A DNA stretch of 64,000 bases from Roseibium aggregatum (GTDB lineage Bacteria > Pseudomonadota > Alphaproteobacteria > Rhizobiales > Stappiaceae), in assembly GCF_017309185.1 (NCBI RefSeq), contig NZ_JAEKJZ010000001.1, positions 2,294,001 to 2,358,000 on the forward strand, in the 5' to 3' direction. Shown piece after piece: positions 8,212 to 18,332 of this stretch. Within the stretch, counting starts at the first letter, position 1, and each line of letters opens with the position of its first letter. A program made the translations under genes and the position numbers. The notes below the pieces were generated by a model, which was not told the origin of the DNA, did not search any database, and was given only the letters and a program-made list of their open reading frames with translations.

Positions 8212-9654
8212 CTACATGTTGAGTACCCGGCCGTAGGCGTCGAGCACGGATTCCTTCATCATTTCCGAAAGGGTCGGATGCGGGAACACGGTGTGCATCA
8301 GGTCTTCTTCCGTGGTCTCCAGGTTCATGGCGACCACATAGCCCTGGATCAATTCAGTTACTTCCGCGCCAACCATATGCGCGCCGAGGAGCTGACCGGT
8401 CTTGGCATCGAAGATGGTCTTGATCATGCCGTCCGGCTCGCCAAGCGCGATTGCCTTGCCGTTGCCGACAAACGGGAACCGCCCGACCTTGATGTCGTAA
8501 CCGGCTTCCTTCGCCTTGGGTTCGGTGAGACCGACGGAGGCGACCTGCGGATGGCAGTAGGTGCAGCCCGGGATCATCTTCTTGTCCATCGGGTGGACGT
8601 CCTTGCCGGCGATCTTTTCAACGCAGATGACGCCTTCGTGCTCCGCCTTATGCGCCAGCATCGGCGGGCCGGCGACATCGCCAATGGCATAGATGCCCGG
8701 CACATTCGTTCGGCCGTAGCCGTCGATCACAACGCAGCCCCGATCGGTCTTGACGCCGAGTTCCTCAAGCCCGAGGTTCTCGATGTTGCCGACCACGCCG
8801 ACGGCAGAAATCAATTTCTCGGCTGTCAGATCCTGCTTCTTGCCGTCCTTGGTTTCCACGGTCGCGGTCACGCCGCCGGCGCCCTTCTTGACGTGGGCCA
8901 CCTTGGCTTCAAGAAGGAACTTGATGCCCTGCTTTTCCATCTGCTTTTTCGCAAGACCGGAAATCTCGGGATCCTCGACCGGCATGATCGTCGGCATCAT
9001 TTCGATCACGGTGACATCCGCGCCCATCGTCTTGTAGAAGGACGCGAACTCGATACCAATCGCACCTGACCCCATGACGATCAGGGATTTCGGCATGGCG
9101 GGCGGCACCATGGCCTCGAAATAGGTCCAGATGTCCTTGCCGTCCGGCTCGATGCCTGGAATCACACGCGGCCGCGCGCCCGTTGCCACGATGACATGCT
9201 TGGCCTTGTAGACCCCCTCGCCCTTGGTACCCTTGGGCACCGGGTGCTGCGGTTCCATGGCCTTCTTGGCCGTCTTGGAAACGGTGACCTCACCCGCCTT
9301 GGTGACCTTGCCCTCGCCCCAGATGATATCGACCTTGTTCTTCTTCATCAGGAAGCCGATGCCGCCGTTCAGCTGACCCGAGACACCGCGCGAGCGCTTG
9401 ACCACGGCGGCCGGGTCGAAGGAAATCTTCTCCGCCGACAGGCCGTAATCCTTGGCGTGCTGCATGTAGTGATAGATTTCCGCGGACCTGAGCAGTGCCT
9501 TGGTCGGAATGCAGCCCCAGTTCAGGCAGATACCGCCCATATGCTCGCGCTCGACGATCGCGGTCTTGAAGCCGAGCTGCGCGGAACGGATCGCGGTCAC
9601 ATAACCACCCGGCCCTGAGCCGATGATGATGACGTCGTAGTTGGTGTCAGCCAT
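8212..9654 (-). CDS. lpdA: Dihydrolipoyl dehydrogenase (E3) of pyruvate dehydrogenase
   Basis: Flavoprotein that reoxidises dihydrolipoyl groups of PDH with NAD+. The FAD-binding DVIIIGSGPGGYVTAIRSAQ start, the redox-active disulfide C43/C48 in GGICLNWGCIPTK, the NAD-binding VMGSGAIGIEFASF, the second FAD contact YAIGDVAG and the catalytic HPHPTLSE at the C-terminus are all present. I start at the ATG at 9654 (480 residues) because GGGGAAG precedes it and family members begin with this sequence; an ATG at 9681 lies directly against a terminator-like hairpin. Last enzyme gene of the pdhA-B-C-lpdA set. Confidence 0.96.
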   Translation of the reverse strand: MADTNYDVIIIGSGPGGYVTAIRSAQLGFKTAIVEREHMGGICLNWGCIPTKALLRSAEIYHYMQHAKDYGLSAEKISFDPAAVVKRSRGVSGQLNGGIGFLMKKNKVDIIWGEGKVTKAGEVTVSKTAKKAMEPQHPVPKGTKGEGVYKAKHVIVATGARPRVIPGIEPDGKDIWTYFEAMVPPAMPKSLIVMGSGAIGIEFASFYKTMGADVTVIEMMPTIMPVEDPEISGLAKKQMEKQGIKFLLEAKVAHVKKGAGGVTATVETKDGKKQDLTAEKLISAVGVVGNIENLGLEELGVKTDRGCVVIDGYGRTNVPGIYAIGDVAGPPMLAHKAEHEGVICVEKIAGKDVHPMDKKMIPGCTYCHPQVASVGLTEPKAKEAGYDIKVGRFPFVGNGKAIALGEPDGMIKTIFDAKTGQLLGAHMVGAEVTELIQGYVVAMNLETTEEDLMHTVFPHPTLSEMMKESVLDAYGRVLNM

Positions 9655-9686
9655 GGTGTCTTCCCCGGCGAAAATGGTCATCGTTC

Positions 9687-9717
9687 AAAAAACGGCGCGG
9701 CGTTGGCCGCCGCGCCG
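9687..9717 (-). terminator. Intrinsic terminator between pdhC and lpdA
   Basis: A perfect 10-bp GC stem (9693-9702 with 9708-9717) with a 5-base loop. On the minus strand it is followed at once by six T (complement of 9687-9692). It lies 11 bp after the pdhC stop and before lpdA in the same direction, so it probably reduces read-through and lowers lpdA expression relative to pdhABC, or lpdA has its own start downstream. Confidence 0.75.
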
Positions 9718-9728
9718 GAGAACATGCC

Positions 9729-11063
9729 TCAAACCAGCATGCTCATCGGATTTTCGATGTAGCCCTTGAAGGCGGCAAGCAGTTCCGCTCCGAGCGCCCC
9801 GTCCACGCAACGGTGGTCGGTGGACAGCGTCACGGTCATCACCGTCGCAACCGCCAGGTCACCGTCCTTGACGACGGCACGCTGCTCACCGGCTCCGACC
9901 GCCAGAATGGTGGCGTGCGGCGGGTTCACGACGGCAGAGAAGTTCTTCACACCCATCATGCCCATGTTGGAGACCGCGGTGGTTCCACCCTGGTATTCCT
10001 CGGGCTTGAGCTTGCGTTCCTTCGCCCGCTTACCGAGATCCTTCATTTCGTTTGAGACGACGGAAAGCGGCTTCTCTTCTGCACGCCGGATGATCGGGGT
10101 GATCAGGCCACCGGGAATGGCAACCGCGACGCCGACATCGGCATGCTTGTGCATGACCATGTTGTCATCGGTCCAGGAGACATTGGCATCCGGCACGTCA
10201 CGCAAGGCAAGCGCCAAGGCCTTGATGGTCATGTCGTTGACCGACAGCTTGTAGGCGGGCTTGCCGTCCTTGTCGGTGGCGGCCGCGCCGTTCAGCTGCG
10301 CCCTGAGTGCCAGAAGCGCGTCCAGTTCCACATCGACGGACACGTAGAAATGCGGAATGGTCTGCTTGGATTCGGTGAGACGCTTGGCGATCGTCTTGCG
10401 CATGCCGTCATGAGGCACAAGCTCATAGCTGTCCTCATCGAACAGTTTCAGCACCTGATCCGCCGACGGGCCGGTGGGTGCTGCCGCCGCAACTGCCTTC
10501 GGCGCCTCGGCTGCTGCCGGAGCCGCCTTGCCGGTCCCGGCGGCAAGCGCGGCTTCAATGTCTCGCTTGACGATCCGTCCGTGCGGACCGCTGCCGGACA
10601 GAGCTGTCAGGTCGAGACCGTTGAGCTGAGCCAGACGACGGGCCAGGGGCGAAGCAAATATTCGCCCGCCGTCCGCCGTTATCGGCGCGGGCACCGGGTC
10701 CGTCGCCGCTTTCGCGCCGACTTCGACCGCAGGTGCGCTTTCCGGCACCGCCGGAACCTTGTCGCCACCGGCCGGTGCCGCCGCGGCACCGGCGGACGTG
10801 TCGATGGCACTTGCGTCCTCGCCGTCTTCCAGAAGTACGGCGATCAGCTCATTGACCTTGACGCCCTGCGTGCCGGCCGGAACCACGATCTTGCCGACCT
10901 TGCCTTCGTCAACGGCTTCCACTTCCATGGTGGCCTTGTCGGTCTCGATCTCGGCGATCACGTCTCCGGCGGAAACCGAGTCGCCTTCCTTGACCAGCCA
11001 TTTGGCCAGATTGCCCTCTTCCATGGTCGGGGAAAGGGCCGGCATGGTGATATTGATTGGCAT
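9729..11063 (-). CDS. pdhC: Pyruvate dehydrogenase E2, dihydrolipoamide acetyltransferase
   Basis: Core acetyltransferase of the PDH complex. Residues 1-77 form one lipoyl domain with the modified Lys43 in [11 protein letters not shown]. An Ala/Pro linker leads to a peripheral-subunit-binding domain about residues 136-172 (ASPLARRLAQLNG, GPHGRIVKRDIEAAL). The C-terminal catalytic domain has DGMRKTIAKRLTESKQTIPH and the active-site STDHRCVDGALGAELL. Length 444 fits the alphaproteobacterial single-lipoyl form. It lies 16 bp after pdhB. Confidence 0.96.
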   Translation of the reverse strand: MPINITMPALSPTMEEGNLAKWLVKEGDSVSAGDVIAEIETDKATMEVEAVDEGKVGKIVVPAGTQGVKVNELIAVLLEDGEDASAIDTSAGAAAAPAGGDKVPAVPESAPAVEVGAKAATDPVPAPITADGGRIFASPLARRLAQLNGLDLTALSGSGPHGRIVKRDIEAALAAGTGKAAPAAAEAPKAVAAAAPTGPSADQVLKLFDEDSYELVPHDGMRKTIAKRLTESKQTIPHFYVSVDVELDALLALRAQLNGAAATDKDGKPAYKLSVNDMTIKALALALRDVPDANVSWTDDNMVMHKHADVGVAVAIPGGLITPIIRRAEEKPLSVVSNEMKDLGKRAKERKLKPEEYQGGTTAVSNMGMMGVKNFSAVVNPPHATILAVGAGEQRAVVKDGDLAVATVMTVTLSTDHRCVDGALGAELLAAFKGYIENPMSMLV

Positions 11064-11079
11064 TTCAGCCTCCCTCGCC

Positions 11080-12459
11080 TCAGGCCGTGTAGGTTACGGC
11101 TTTGACCGCATCGATGACTTCCGGAACGCTCGGCAGTGCGAGCTTTTCCAGGTTGGCCGCGTAAGGCATCGGAACATCCTTGCCGGTTACGCGCAGGATC
11201 GGCGCATCGAGATAATCGAAAGCCTTTTCCTGGACCTGGAAGGCAATTTCCGAAGACACCGAGCACATCGGGAACGCTTCCTCGACGGTCACGACCCGCC
11301 CGGTCTTGCGCACCGAGGCAAGAACCGTGTCGATGTCGAGCGGACGGATGGTCCTGAGATTGATGACTTCGGCGGAAATCCCCATTCCGGCAAGCTCGTC
11401 GGCCGCCTTCAAGGCGTAGGTCATGCCGATGCCCCAGGACACAAGAGTAACATCCGTGCCGCCGCGCTCGATCTTGGCCTTGCCGATCGGCAGGACGAAA
11501 TCTTCCATGTCGGGGATCTCGAAGGAGTGCCCGTAGAGAATTTCGTTTTCCAGGAAGATTACCGGGTTCGGATCGCGGATCGCGGCTTTCAGGAGCCCCT
11601 TGGCGTCCGCCGCCGAATAGGGCTGGATCACCTTCAGCCCCGGAACATGCGCATACCAGGACGCATAGTCCTGAGAGTGCTGCGCTCCGACACGGGCCGC
11701 CGCGCCATTGGCGCCACGGAAAACGATCGGTGCCCCCATCTGACCGCCGGACATGTAAAGCGTCTTGGCGGCGGAGTTGATGATCTGGTCGATCCCCTGC
11801 ATCGCGAAGTTGAAGGTCATGAATTCGACGATCGGCTTCAGGCCCGCCATTGCCGCACCGACCCCGAGACCGGTGAAGCCGTGCTCGGTGATCGGCGTGT
11901 CGATGACACGTTTGGCGCTGAACTCGTCCAGCAGGCCCTGCGTGATCTTGTAGGCGCCCTGATATTCGGCGACCTCCTCGCCCATGACGAAAACGTCCGG
12001 ATCCCTGCGCATCTCCTCCGCCATGGCGTCGCGTAGGGCTTCGCGGACTGTAGAGGACTTCATCGCCGTCCCGGCCGGGATTTCCGGATCGTCTGCAGGC
12101 TCGCTGACCACCGGTGTAGCGGGCGCGGCGGGAGTTGCCGGCGCGCTCGGCGCCTCTGCCGCGGCCGGCGCGGCCGCCGGAGCCGACGCAGCGGTGTCGA
12201 TCGCGCTTGCGTCCTCTCCCTCGGCCAGCAAGACGGCGATCTTCTCGTTGACCTTGACGTTGTCGGTTCCTTCGGCAACCAGAATCTTGCCAAGCGTTCC
12301 TTCGTCGACGGCTTCGACTTCCATCGTTGCCTTGTCAGTCTCGATTTCCGCGATCACGTCGCCCGCCGAAATCGTATCGCCCTCGGCCTTCAGCCATTTG
12401 GCGAGTTTACCTTCTTCCATTGTCGGCGAGAGCGCCGGCATCAAAATGTCGATCGGCAT
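11080..12459 (-). CDS. pdhB: Pyruvate dehydrogenase E1 beta subunit with N-terminal lipoyl domain
   Basis: Beta subunit of heterotetrameric E1. Unusually for the family as a whole, but normally in Rhizobiales, it carries an added lipoyl domain (residues 1-77, Lys43 in [11 protein letters not shown]) nearly identical in its core to that of PdhC, followed by an Ala/Pro linker. The E1-beta body starts near residue 130 ([32 protein letters not shown]) and ends with the transketolase C-terminal fold ([18 protein letters not shown]). The 14-bp gap to pdhA and 16 bp to pdhC indicate one operon. Confidence 0.96.
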   Translation of the reverse strand: MPIDILMPALSPTMEEGKLAKWLKAEGDTISAGDVIAEIETDKATMEVEAVDEGTLGKILVAEGTDNVKVNEKIAVLLAEGEDASAIDTAASAPAAAPAAAEAPSAPATPAAPATPVVSEPADDPEIPAGTAMKSSTVREALRDAMAEEMRRDPDVFVMGEEVAEYQGAYKITQGLLDEFSAKRVIDTPITEHGFTGLGVGAAMAGLKPIVEFMTFNFAMQGIDQIINSAAKTLYMSGGQMGAPIVFRGANGAAARVGAQHSQDYASWYAHVPGLKVIQPYSAADAKGLLKAAIRDPNPVIFLENEILYGHSFEIPDMEDFVLPIGKAKIERGGTDVTLVSWGIGMTYALKAADELAGMGISAEVINLRTIRPLDIDTVLASVRKTGRVVTVEEAFPMCSVSSEIAFQVQEKAFDYLDAPILRVTGKDVPMPYAANLEKLALPSVPEVIDAVKAVTYTA

Positions 12460-12473
12460 GATAACCCCCGGCG

Positions 12474-13511
12474 TTAGCGCAAAATATCGGTGTAAAGTTC
12501 AGACGCATCCGGTTCCGGATCTGTCTGTGCGAACTCAGCGGCTTCCGCGACCCTGGCCCGGACATCCTTGTCGATGGCCTTGAGCTCGTCCTCGCTCGCC
12601 CATCCCTTCTCGAGGAGCCGCGTACGGACCTGCTCGATCGGGTCGTGTTCGGAGCGCATTTTCTGAACTTCATCCTTGGACCGATATTTCGCCGGGTCGG
12701 ACATGGAGTGACCGCGATAGCGATAGGTGATCATCTCCAGAATGTAGGGACCTTTGCCTTCGCGGCACCACTTCAGCGCCTTTTCGGAGGCGGCCATGAC
12801 GGCACGCACATCCATTCCGTCGACCTGCTCGCCCGGAATGGCGAAGGATGCGCCGCGATGGGAGAGGTCTGTGGTCGCCGATGCGCGCTCGATGCTGGTG
12901 CCCATGCCGTATTTGTTGTTCTCGATCACATAGACGACCGGCAACTTCCAGAGTTCCGCCATGTTGAAACTCTCGTAGACCTGACCCTGGTTGGCCGCGC
13001 CGTCACCGAAGAAGGCCATCGCGACATTGCCGTTCTCGCGGTACTTGTTGGCGAAGCCGAGCCCGGTGCCGAGCGACACCTGCGCGCCGACAATGCCGTG
13101 GCCGCCATAAAAGTGCTTTTCCTTGGAGAACATGTGCATGGAACCGCCCTTGCCTTTCGAAAGGCCTCCGCGGCGGCCGGTCAGTTCGGCCATCACACCC
13201 TTGGGGTCGAGATCCATGGCGAGCATGTGGCCGTGGTCCCGGTAGCCGGTGATCATCTGATCGCCGTCCTTCTTCGCCATCTGCATACCGACGACGACAG
13301 CTTCCTGTCCGATATACAAATGGCAGAAACCGCCGATGAAGCCCATGCCGTACAACTGGCCGGCCTTTTCCTCAAATCGGCGGATCAGAAGCATTTCCCG
13401 ATAGGCGTGAAGTTCTTGGTCCTTGTCGAACTCAGCGATCGCAGGTTTCGCTTTTTTGGCGGAACTGCGGGTCCGGCTGGTGCCGGAACTGCTCTTGGTT
13501 GCTGCGGCCAT
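12474..13511 (-). CDS. pdhA: Pyruvate dehydrogenase E1 alpha subunit
   Basis: Thiamine-diphosphate subunit that decarboxylates pyruvate. The ThDP/Mg motif [17 protein letters not shown], the phosphorylation-loop region [14 protein letters not shown] and the substrate-side [15 protein letters not shown] are present. 345 residues is standard. A Ser/Thr/Lys-rich N-terminal extension of about 25 residues precedes the conserved start at [19 protein letters not shown]. First gene of the pdh operon; a TTGACA -35-like hexamer lies on the minus strand at 13579-13574, about 65 bp upstream, without a good -10. Confidence 0.96.
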   Translation of the reverse strand: MAAATKSSSGTSRTRSSAKKAKPAIAEFDKDQELHAYREMLLIRRFEEKAGQLYGMGFIGGFCHLYIGQEAVVVGMQMAKKDGDQMITGYRDHGHMLAMDLDPKGVMAELTGRRGGLSKGKGGSMHMFSKEKHFYGGHGIVGAQVSLGTGLGFANKYRENGNVAMAFFGDGAANQGQVYESFNMAELWKLPVVYVIENNKYGMGTSIERASATTDLSHRGASFAIPGEQVDGMDVRAVMAASEKALKWCREGKGPYILEMITYRYRGHSMSDPAKYRSKDEVQKMRSEHDPIEQVRTRLLEKGWASEDELKAIDKDVRARVAEAAEFAQTDPEPDASELYTDILR

Positions 13512-13685
13512 AACCCTCTTCTCGGCGTAACGTTTCCCCTAAGACAGGTAGCAGCAACTTATCCTCTCGCGTCTGTCAATCCAATCTGTGTTTTTGAGGA
13601 AGCGAAAACGCCATAAAAGATTGGTATCTAGAACAGATTTTGATTTTAACTGATTTTTTGTTAATACTGCAAAATAAACCGATAG

Positions 13686-14027
13686 TCAGTTTATGTCGTA
13701 GCGATGTCCCGGACGAAGGACAACAAGCTCGTTCTTTTGCGCCAAATTGAGATTAAGTCTGGCGCGCTCATCCAGCATATCCGGATCCAGACTTTCAGGA
13801 CGTAACAGGCTGACTCTCGCCGCAAGCTCGCGCCGTTCCGCGGAAAGATCCACCAGTTCGGCTTCGAGTTCAGAGACCTGACGCTCGATCATGGCACGCC
13901 CAACCATTCCGAGTTCGCCGCTCATGGCATGAAACCCGAAGTACCCGAGCGCGGACACCGCGATCACGGGTGTAATCAAACGACGGAGAAAGGACTGTTT
14001 ACGCTGTCGCGTGGCTGCTCGGGGCAC
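13686..14027 (-). CDS. FtsB/DivIC-family septum formation initiator
   Basis: 113 residues. A basic N-terminus (RQRKQSFLRR) precedes one membrane segment (LITPVIAVSALGYFGFHA) and a coiled coil (ERQVSELEAELVDLSAERRE), then the family tail ERARLNLNLAQKNELVVL. This is the FtsB layout, a bitopic division protein that pairs with FtsL and FtsQ. In Rhizobiales it commonly sits between eno and pdhA, as it does here on the pdhA side. A 174-bp AT-rich gap separates it from pdhA. Confidence 0.85.
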   Translation of the reverse strand: MPRAATRQRKQSFLRRLITPVIAVSALGYFGFHAMSGELGMVGRAMIERQVSELEAELVDLSAERRELAARVSLLRPESLDPDMLDERARLNLNLAQKNELVVLRPGHRYDIN

Positions 14028-14148
14028 TCTTGGGACCTTAACGCTGAACCATGGTCTCTTGTTCGATCAATATGCGCCGTTAGGTTTAATAGAGTCTTGA
14101 AAAGCGAACACGAACGGCTGGAAACTTCAAAAGATCTGGAGAGATGCG

Positions 14149-14817
14149 ATGGACCGGTTCGCCGAGCAGCGGAAGGAAATGGTGCGGCATCAGCTTGAAA
14201 GCCGTGGCATCCGGGATGCCCGTGTGCTGGACGCCATGCGCAAGGTGCCACGCCATCTTTTTGTACAGCCGGAAGACCTGGAGTGTGCCTACCGCGACGG
14301 CCCGCTGCCGATCGGCTTCGGCCAGACCATCTCCCAGCCCTATATTGTCGCGCTCATGTGCGAGGCAATGAACCTGACCGGTGACATGAAGGTCCTCGAC
14401 ATCGGAAGCGGTTCCGGCTACGCCGCCGCCGTACTGGCCGAACTGGCGCAAAAAGTCATAAGCATCGAACGGCTTCCCGATCTGGCGGACTTTGCCCGCC
14501 AAAACCTTCAAGCGGCCGGCTATGACACTGTCACAGTCCATTGCGCCGACGGTTGCCTGGGGTATCCGGCGGAAGCCCCCTATGACGCAATCGCGGTTGC
14601 CGCTGGCGCTCCCGTCCCTCCGCACGCCCTGAAGAGCCAGCTCAAGACCGGCGGCCGGCTGGTGATCCCCGTCGGGGAAAGTCAAAGATATCAGGATCTC
14701 TTGAAGATCACCCGGCTCTCGAAGGACGACTACCGGACGGACAACCTCGGCGGCGTCGCGTTCGTGCCTTTGGTCGGCGAAGGCGGCTGGACCAAAAGTC
14801 CTGACGGCAGGAGCTAA
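14149..14817 (+). CDS. pcm: Protein-L-isoaspartate O-methyltransferase
   Basis: Repairs isoaspartyl damage in proteins using S-adenosylmethionine. Signature PIGFGQTISQPYIVALM (substrate loop) and the SAM motif VLDIGSGSGYAAAVLAELA are clear, with YDAIAVAAGAPVPP and the LVIPVG strand later. 222 residues, family length. ATG at 14149 follows GGAGAG. Usually linked to surE in bacteria; here it lies alone between the leftward PDH block and the convergent mfd. Confidence 0.94.
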   Translation: MDRFAEQRKEMVRHQLESRGIRDARVLDAMRKVPRHLFVQPEDLECAYRDGPLPIGFGQTISQPYIVALMCEAMNLTGDMKVLDIGSGSGYAAAVLAELAQKVISIERLPDLADFARQNLQAAGYDTVTVHCADGCLGYPAEAPYDAIAVAAGAPVPPHALKSQLKTGGRLVIPVGESQRYQDLLKITRLSKDDYRTDNLGGVAFVPLVGEGGWTKSPDGRS

Positions 14818-14824
14818 GCGCGGA

Positions 14825-17800
14825 TCAGGCCGCCGCCAGTCGCGCCAGCTTGGTCAGCACCGTCGCCGTTCCCTTCAACCGCGCGTCCGTCTTTTCCCAG
14901 TCGCGGGTCAGCACCACCTTCTGGTCGGGCCGGATCTTCGCCAGAACGCCCTGCTCCGCGATATAGGACACAAGGCCGGCGGGATTCGCGAATTCGCTGT
15001 TGCGGAAGCTGACGACGATGCCTTTCGGACCGGCATCGACCTTCTCCACATTCGCCTTGCGGCACAATCCCTTGATAAAGACGATCTTCAGAAGGTGCTG
15101 GACTTCCTCCGGCAGCGGACCGAACCGGTCGATCAGCTCCGCACCGAAGGCATCGATGTCCTCCGCTTCGGTCACATCGCCGAGACGCCGGTAGAGCTGC
15201 AGCCTGAGCTGAAGATCGGCGACATAGTCTTCCGGAATGAGAACGGGCGTGCCGATGTTTATCTGCGGCGACCACTGTTCCTCGCCAATGTCCGCACCGC
15301 CGTCCTTCAGCTGTGCGACTGCTTCCTCCAGCATCTGCTGGTAGAGCTCGAACCCGACCTCCTTGATGTGACCGGACTGCTCCTCCCCGAGCAGGTTGCC
15401 AGCCCCCCGGATATCGAGATCGTGACTGGCGAGCTGGAACCCCGCGCCCAGCGTTTCGAGCGACTGAAGAACCTTCAGCCGTCGTTCCGCCGGCGCCGTC
15501 AGGGTCTTGTTGGCAGGCACCGTGAAGAGCGCATAGGCCCGGGTCTTGGATCGTCCGACACGGCCGCGAAGCTGATAAAGCTGCGCCAGGCCGAACATGT
15601 CGGCCCGGTGGACGATCAACGTGTTCGCGGTAGGAATATCGAGCCCCGATTCAACGATCGTGGTCGACAGAAGTACATTGTACTTGCCTTCATAAAAGGC
15701 GTTCATCACGTCTTCGAGTTCGCCCGGCGGCATCTGGCCGTGGGCGACGGCGACCTTCAGTTCCGGAACGCTCTCTTCAAGAAACGCCTGCCGCTCGGCA
15801 AGATCCGAAAGGCGCGGACAGACATAGAAACTCTGGCCGCCCCGGTAATGCTCGCGCAGAAGCGCTTCGCGAACCACCAGTGGGTCGAAGGGCGATACGA
15901 AGGTGCGCACCGCCAGCCGATCGACCGGCGGTGTGGCAATCAGCGAAAGTTCCCGCACCCCGGTCAGGGCAAGCTGCAGGGTCCTCGGAATCGGCGTCGC
16001 CGAAAGCGTCAACACATGGACGTCCGATTTCAGCTCCTTCAGCCGCTCCTTGTGCTTGACGCCGAAATGCTGCTCCTCGTCGATGATCAACAGGCCAAGA
16101 TCGCGGAACTGGATCGATTTCCCCAACAGGGCATGGGTGCCGACGACGATATCCACCGAGCCGTCCGCAATTCCCTTTTTCGTCTGGGTCAACTGCTTGG
16201 CGGGAACCAGTCGGGAGGCGTGCGCCACGTTGATCGGAAGCCCGTGAAACCGCTCGGAAAAAGTCTTGTAATGCTGACGCGCCAGAAGGGTCGTCGGCAC
16301 GACGACGGCCACCTGGCGGCCGGACATGGCCGCCAGAAAGGCGGCCCTGAGCGCCACTTCGGTCTTGCCGAAGCCGACATCGCCACAGACCAGGCGATCC
16401 ATCGGACGCCCCGAGGCCAGATCCTCAAACACGGAATCGATGGCCGTGAGCTGATCGTCCGTTTCCTCGTAGGGGAACCGGGTGGCAAACTCGTCGTAGA
16501 CCCCATCCGGCGTCTCGACCACCGGGGCCGTCTTGAGGGCACGGGCCGCTGCCGTCTTGATGAGACCGTCGGCGATCTCCAGAATGCGTTTCTTGAGCTT
16601 GGCCTTGCGCGCCTGCCACGCGCCGCCGCCCAGCTTGTCGAGTTGCGCCTCCTGATCCTCGGAGCCATAGCGCGACAGGAGCTCGATATTCTCCACCGGC
16701 AGATACAGTTTGTCGCCACCGGCATATTGAAGTTCCAGACAATCGTGCGGCGCGCCGACCGCCTCGATCGTTTTCAGACCGACAAAGCGGCCGATGCCGT
16801 GCTCGACGTGAACGACAAGATCGCCTTCCGACAGACCTGTCGCCTCGGTGATGACATTCGCCCCCTTCGCCTTGCGCCGTGACTTGCGCACCAGCCGGTC
16901 GCCGAGAATGTCCTGCTCGCCGATGAAGGCGAAGTCCGTGAGGTCGAAACCGTGCTCGATCCCGAGCACGCACAGGGCCGTCGTCTTTTCCGGGAGCGCG
17001 GCCGCCTGCTGGAAACTGTCGACGTCCTGGAGCGGGCCGAGCCCGTGGTCGGCGAGGATCTGACCCAGCCGGTCGCGGGAGCCGTCCGACCAGCAGGCAA
17101 TCGCGGTGCGTTTGCCCGCTTTTTGAAGATCCCGAACGTGAGCGGTCAGCGCATCGAAGATATTGACATCGCCGGCGGCGCGCTCCGCAGCGAAACTTCG
17201 GCCCTGGCGCCCGCCGAGTTCTATCACGGTCTTTCCCGAACCGGGCGGCGGTGTGAACGGATCGAGGGCGGCGCTGGCTCTGTCCGAAACGGCAGCGGTC
17301 CATTCGCTTTCGGAGAAATAAAGAGAGCCCGGCTCGACGGGCATGTAGGGCACGGTTCCGCTCCCCGCCCCCATCTCGCGCGCTTCTTGCCGTGCCCGGA
17401 AGTACTCATCGATTTGCTCGGCGCGCTCCCGCACCGCATCGCTCATGCTGGTGTCGAGCACGATGGGCGTATCGCCGACATAGTCGAAAAGGCTTTCGAG
17501 CCGTTCATGGAAAAGCGGTAGCCAATGCTCCATGCCGGCATAGCGTCGGCCGTCGCTGATCGACTGATAGAGCACATCGTCGCGGCTCGCCGCGCCGAAA
17601 CTCGCCAGATAGGACCGCCGGAATCGGGACACCGCGTCCTCGGACAGCACCACTTCGCTCATCGGCACGAGATCGAGACGCTTGAGCTGCTTCGAGGTTC
17701 GCTGCGTTTCGGCGTTGAACGAGCGGATCGATTCCAGCGTATCGCCGAAAAAGTCCAGCCGGACCGGTTCTTCCGCGCCGGGAGCATAAAGATCGACGAT

Positions 17801-18310
17801 CCCGCCGCGCACCGCGTATTCACCCGTTTCGCGCACCGTCGGTGTGCGCGAAAACCCGTTCATCTCCAGCCAGCCCGTAATCTCGGCCATGTCCACCTGG
17901 TTGCCGGGCGCCATGATAAACGTATGTTCTGTCATGAACGAACGTTCGGGAAGGCGTTGAAGGGCCGCGTTCAAAGTCGTCAGCAATACGGTCCGGCGGC
18001 CCGCCACGATGCCCCGGGAAAGCCTTCCGAGCGCGAGAAGCCGGCGCGCGCTTATGGACGCGTTCGGAGACACGCGATCGTAAGGCAGACAGTCCCAGGC
18101 CGGAAGTTGCAGGATCTCGACGTCCGGATTGAAAAAACTCAGCGCTTCGCTCACCATCGCCATGCGCGTGGCGTCCCGCGCGACGAAGACCAGCGCGAGG
18201 CCCTCCGCCTCGGTTTCGGCGAGAAGTCTCGCGAGCGCATAGCTTTCGGCACCGTCGGGCACGCCGGCCAGCGTGACATTGGCCTGGTCTTTCAGCAGGC
18301 TGTCGAACAC
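14825..18310 (-). CDS. mfd: Transcription-repair coupling factor Mfd
   Basis: Translocase that releases RNA polymerase stalled at lesions and recruits UvrA. In order: UvrB-like N-terminal region (residues about 1-340), the RNA-polymerase-interaction domain (GDLVVHVEHGIGRFVGL), then the RecG-like motor with Walker A CGDVGFGKTEVA, Walker B LLIIDEEQHFGV, motif III TLSATPIPRTLQLAL and motif VI QLRGRVGRSKTRAYA, and a C-terminal TRCF domain. I choose GTG at 18310 (1161 residues) because AAGGA sits 9 bases upstream; a TTG at 18343 would overlap sdhE. The sdhE-mfd pairing is common in Rhizobiales. Confidence 0.96.
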   Translation of the reverse strand: MFDSLLKDQANVTLAGVPDGAESYALARLLAETEAEGLALVFVARDATRMAMVSEALSFFNPDVEILQLPAWDCLPYDRVSPNASISARRLLALGRLSRGIVAGRRTVLLTTLNAALQRLPERSFMTEHTFIMAPGNQVDMAEITGWLEMNGFSRTPTVRETGEYAVRGGIVDLYAPGAEEPVRLDFFGDTLESIRSFNAETQRTSKQLKRLDLVPMSEVVLSEDAVSRFRRSYLASFGAASRDDVLYQSISDGRRYAGMEHWLPLFHERLESLFDYVGDTPIVLDTSMSDAVRERAEQIDEYFRARQEAREMGAGSGTVPYMPVEPGSLYFSESEWTAAVSDRASAALDPFTPPPGSGKTVIELGGRQGRSFAAERAAGDVNIFDALTAHVRDLQKAGKRTAIACWSDGSRDRLGQILADHGLGPLQDVDSFQQAAALPEKTTALCVLGIEHGFDLTDFAFIGEQDILGDRLVRKSRRKAKGANVITEATGLSEGDLVVHVEHGIGRFVGLKTIEAVGAPHDCLELQYAGGDKLYLPVENIELLSRYGSEDQEAQLDKLGGGAWQARKAKLKKRILEIADGLIKTAAARALKTAPVVETPDGVYDEFATRFPYEETDDQLTAIDSVFEDLASGRPMDRLVCGDVGFGKTEVALRAAFLAAMSGRQVAVVVPTTLLARQHYKTFSERFHGLPINVAHASRLVPAKQLTQTKKGIADGSVDIVVGTHALLGKSIQFRDLGLLIIDEEQHFGVKHKERLKELKSDVHVLTLSATPIPRTLQLALTGVRELSLIATPPVDRLAVRTFVSPFDPLVVREALLREHYRGGQSFYVCPRLSDLAERQAFLEESVPELKVAVAHGQMPPGELEDVMNAFYEGKYNVLLSTTIVESGLDIPTANTLIVHRADMFGLAQLYQLRGRVGRSKTRAYALFTVPANKTLTAPAERRLKVLQSLETLGAGFQLASHDLDIRGAGNLLGEEQSGHIKEVGFELYQQMLEEAVAQLKDGGADIGEEQWSPQINIGTPVLIPEDYVADLQLRLQLYRRLGDVTEAEDIDAFGAELIDRFGPLPEEVQHLLKIVFIKGLCRKANVEKVDAGPKGIVVSFRNSEFANPAGLVSYIAEQGVLAKIRPDQKVVLTRDWEKTDARLKGTATVLTKLARLAAA

Positions 18311-18332
18311 GAGCAACCGTCCTTTTCTTGAA

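Noticed and set aside
13680..13700. Terminator after the FtsB-like gene
   Set aside because: The AAACTGA/TCGGTTT stem includes a G-U pair and has only a short T-run; too weak to list.
15095..16882. A 595-codon plus-strand frame opposite mfd
   Set aside because: Antisense shadow in GC-rich DNA; the opposite strand has complete helicase motifs.
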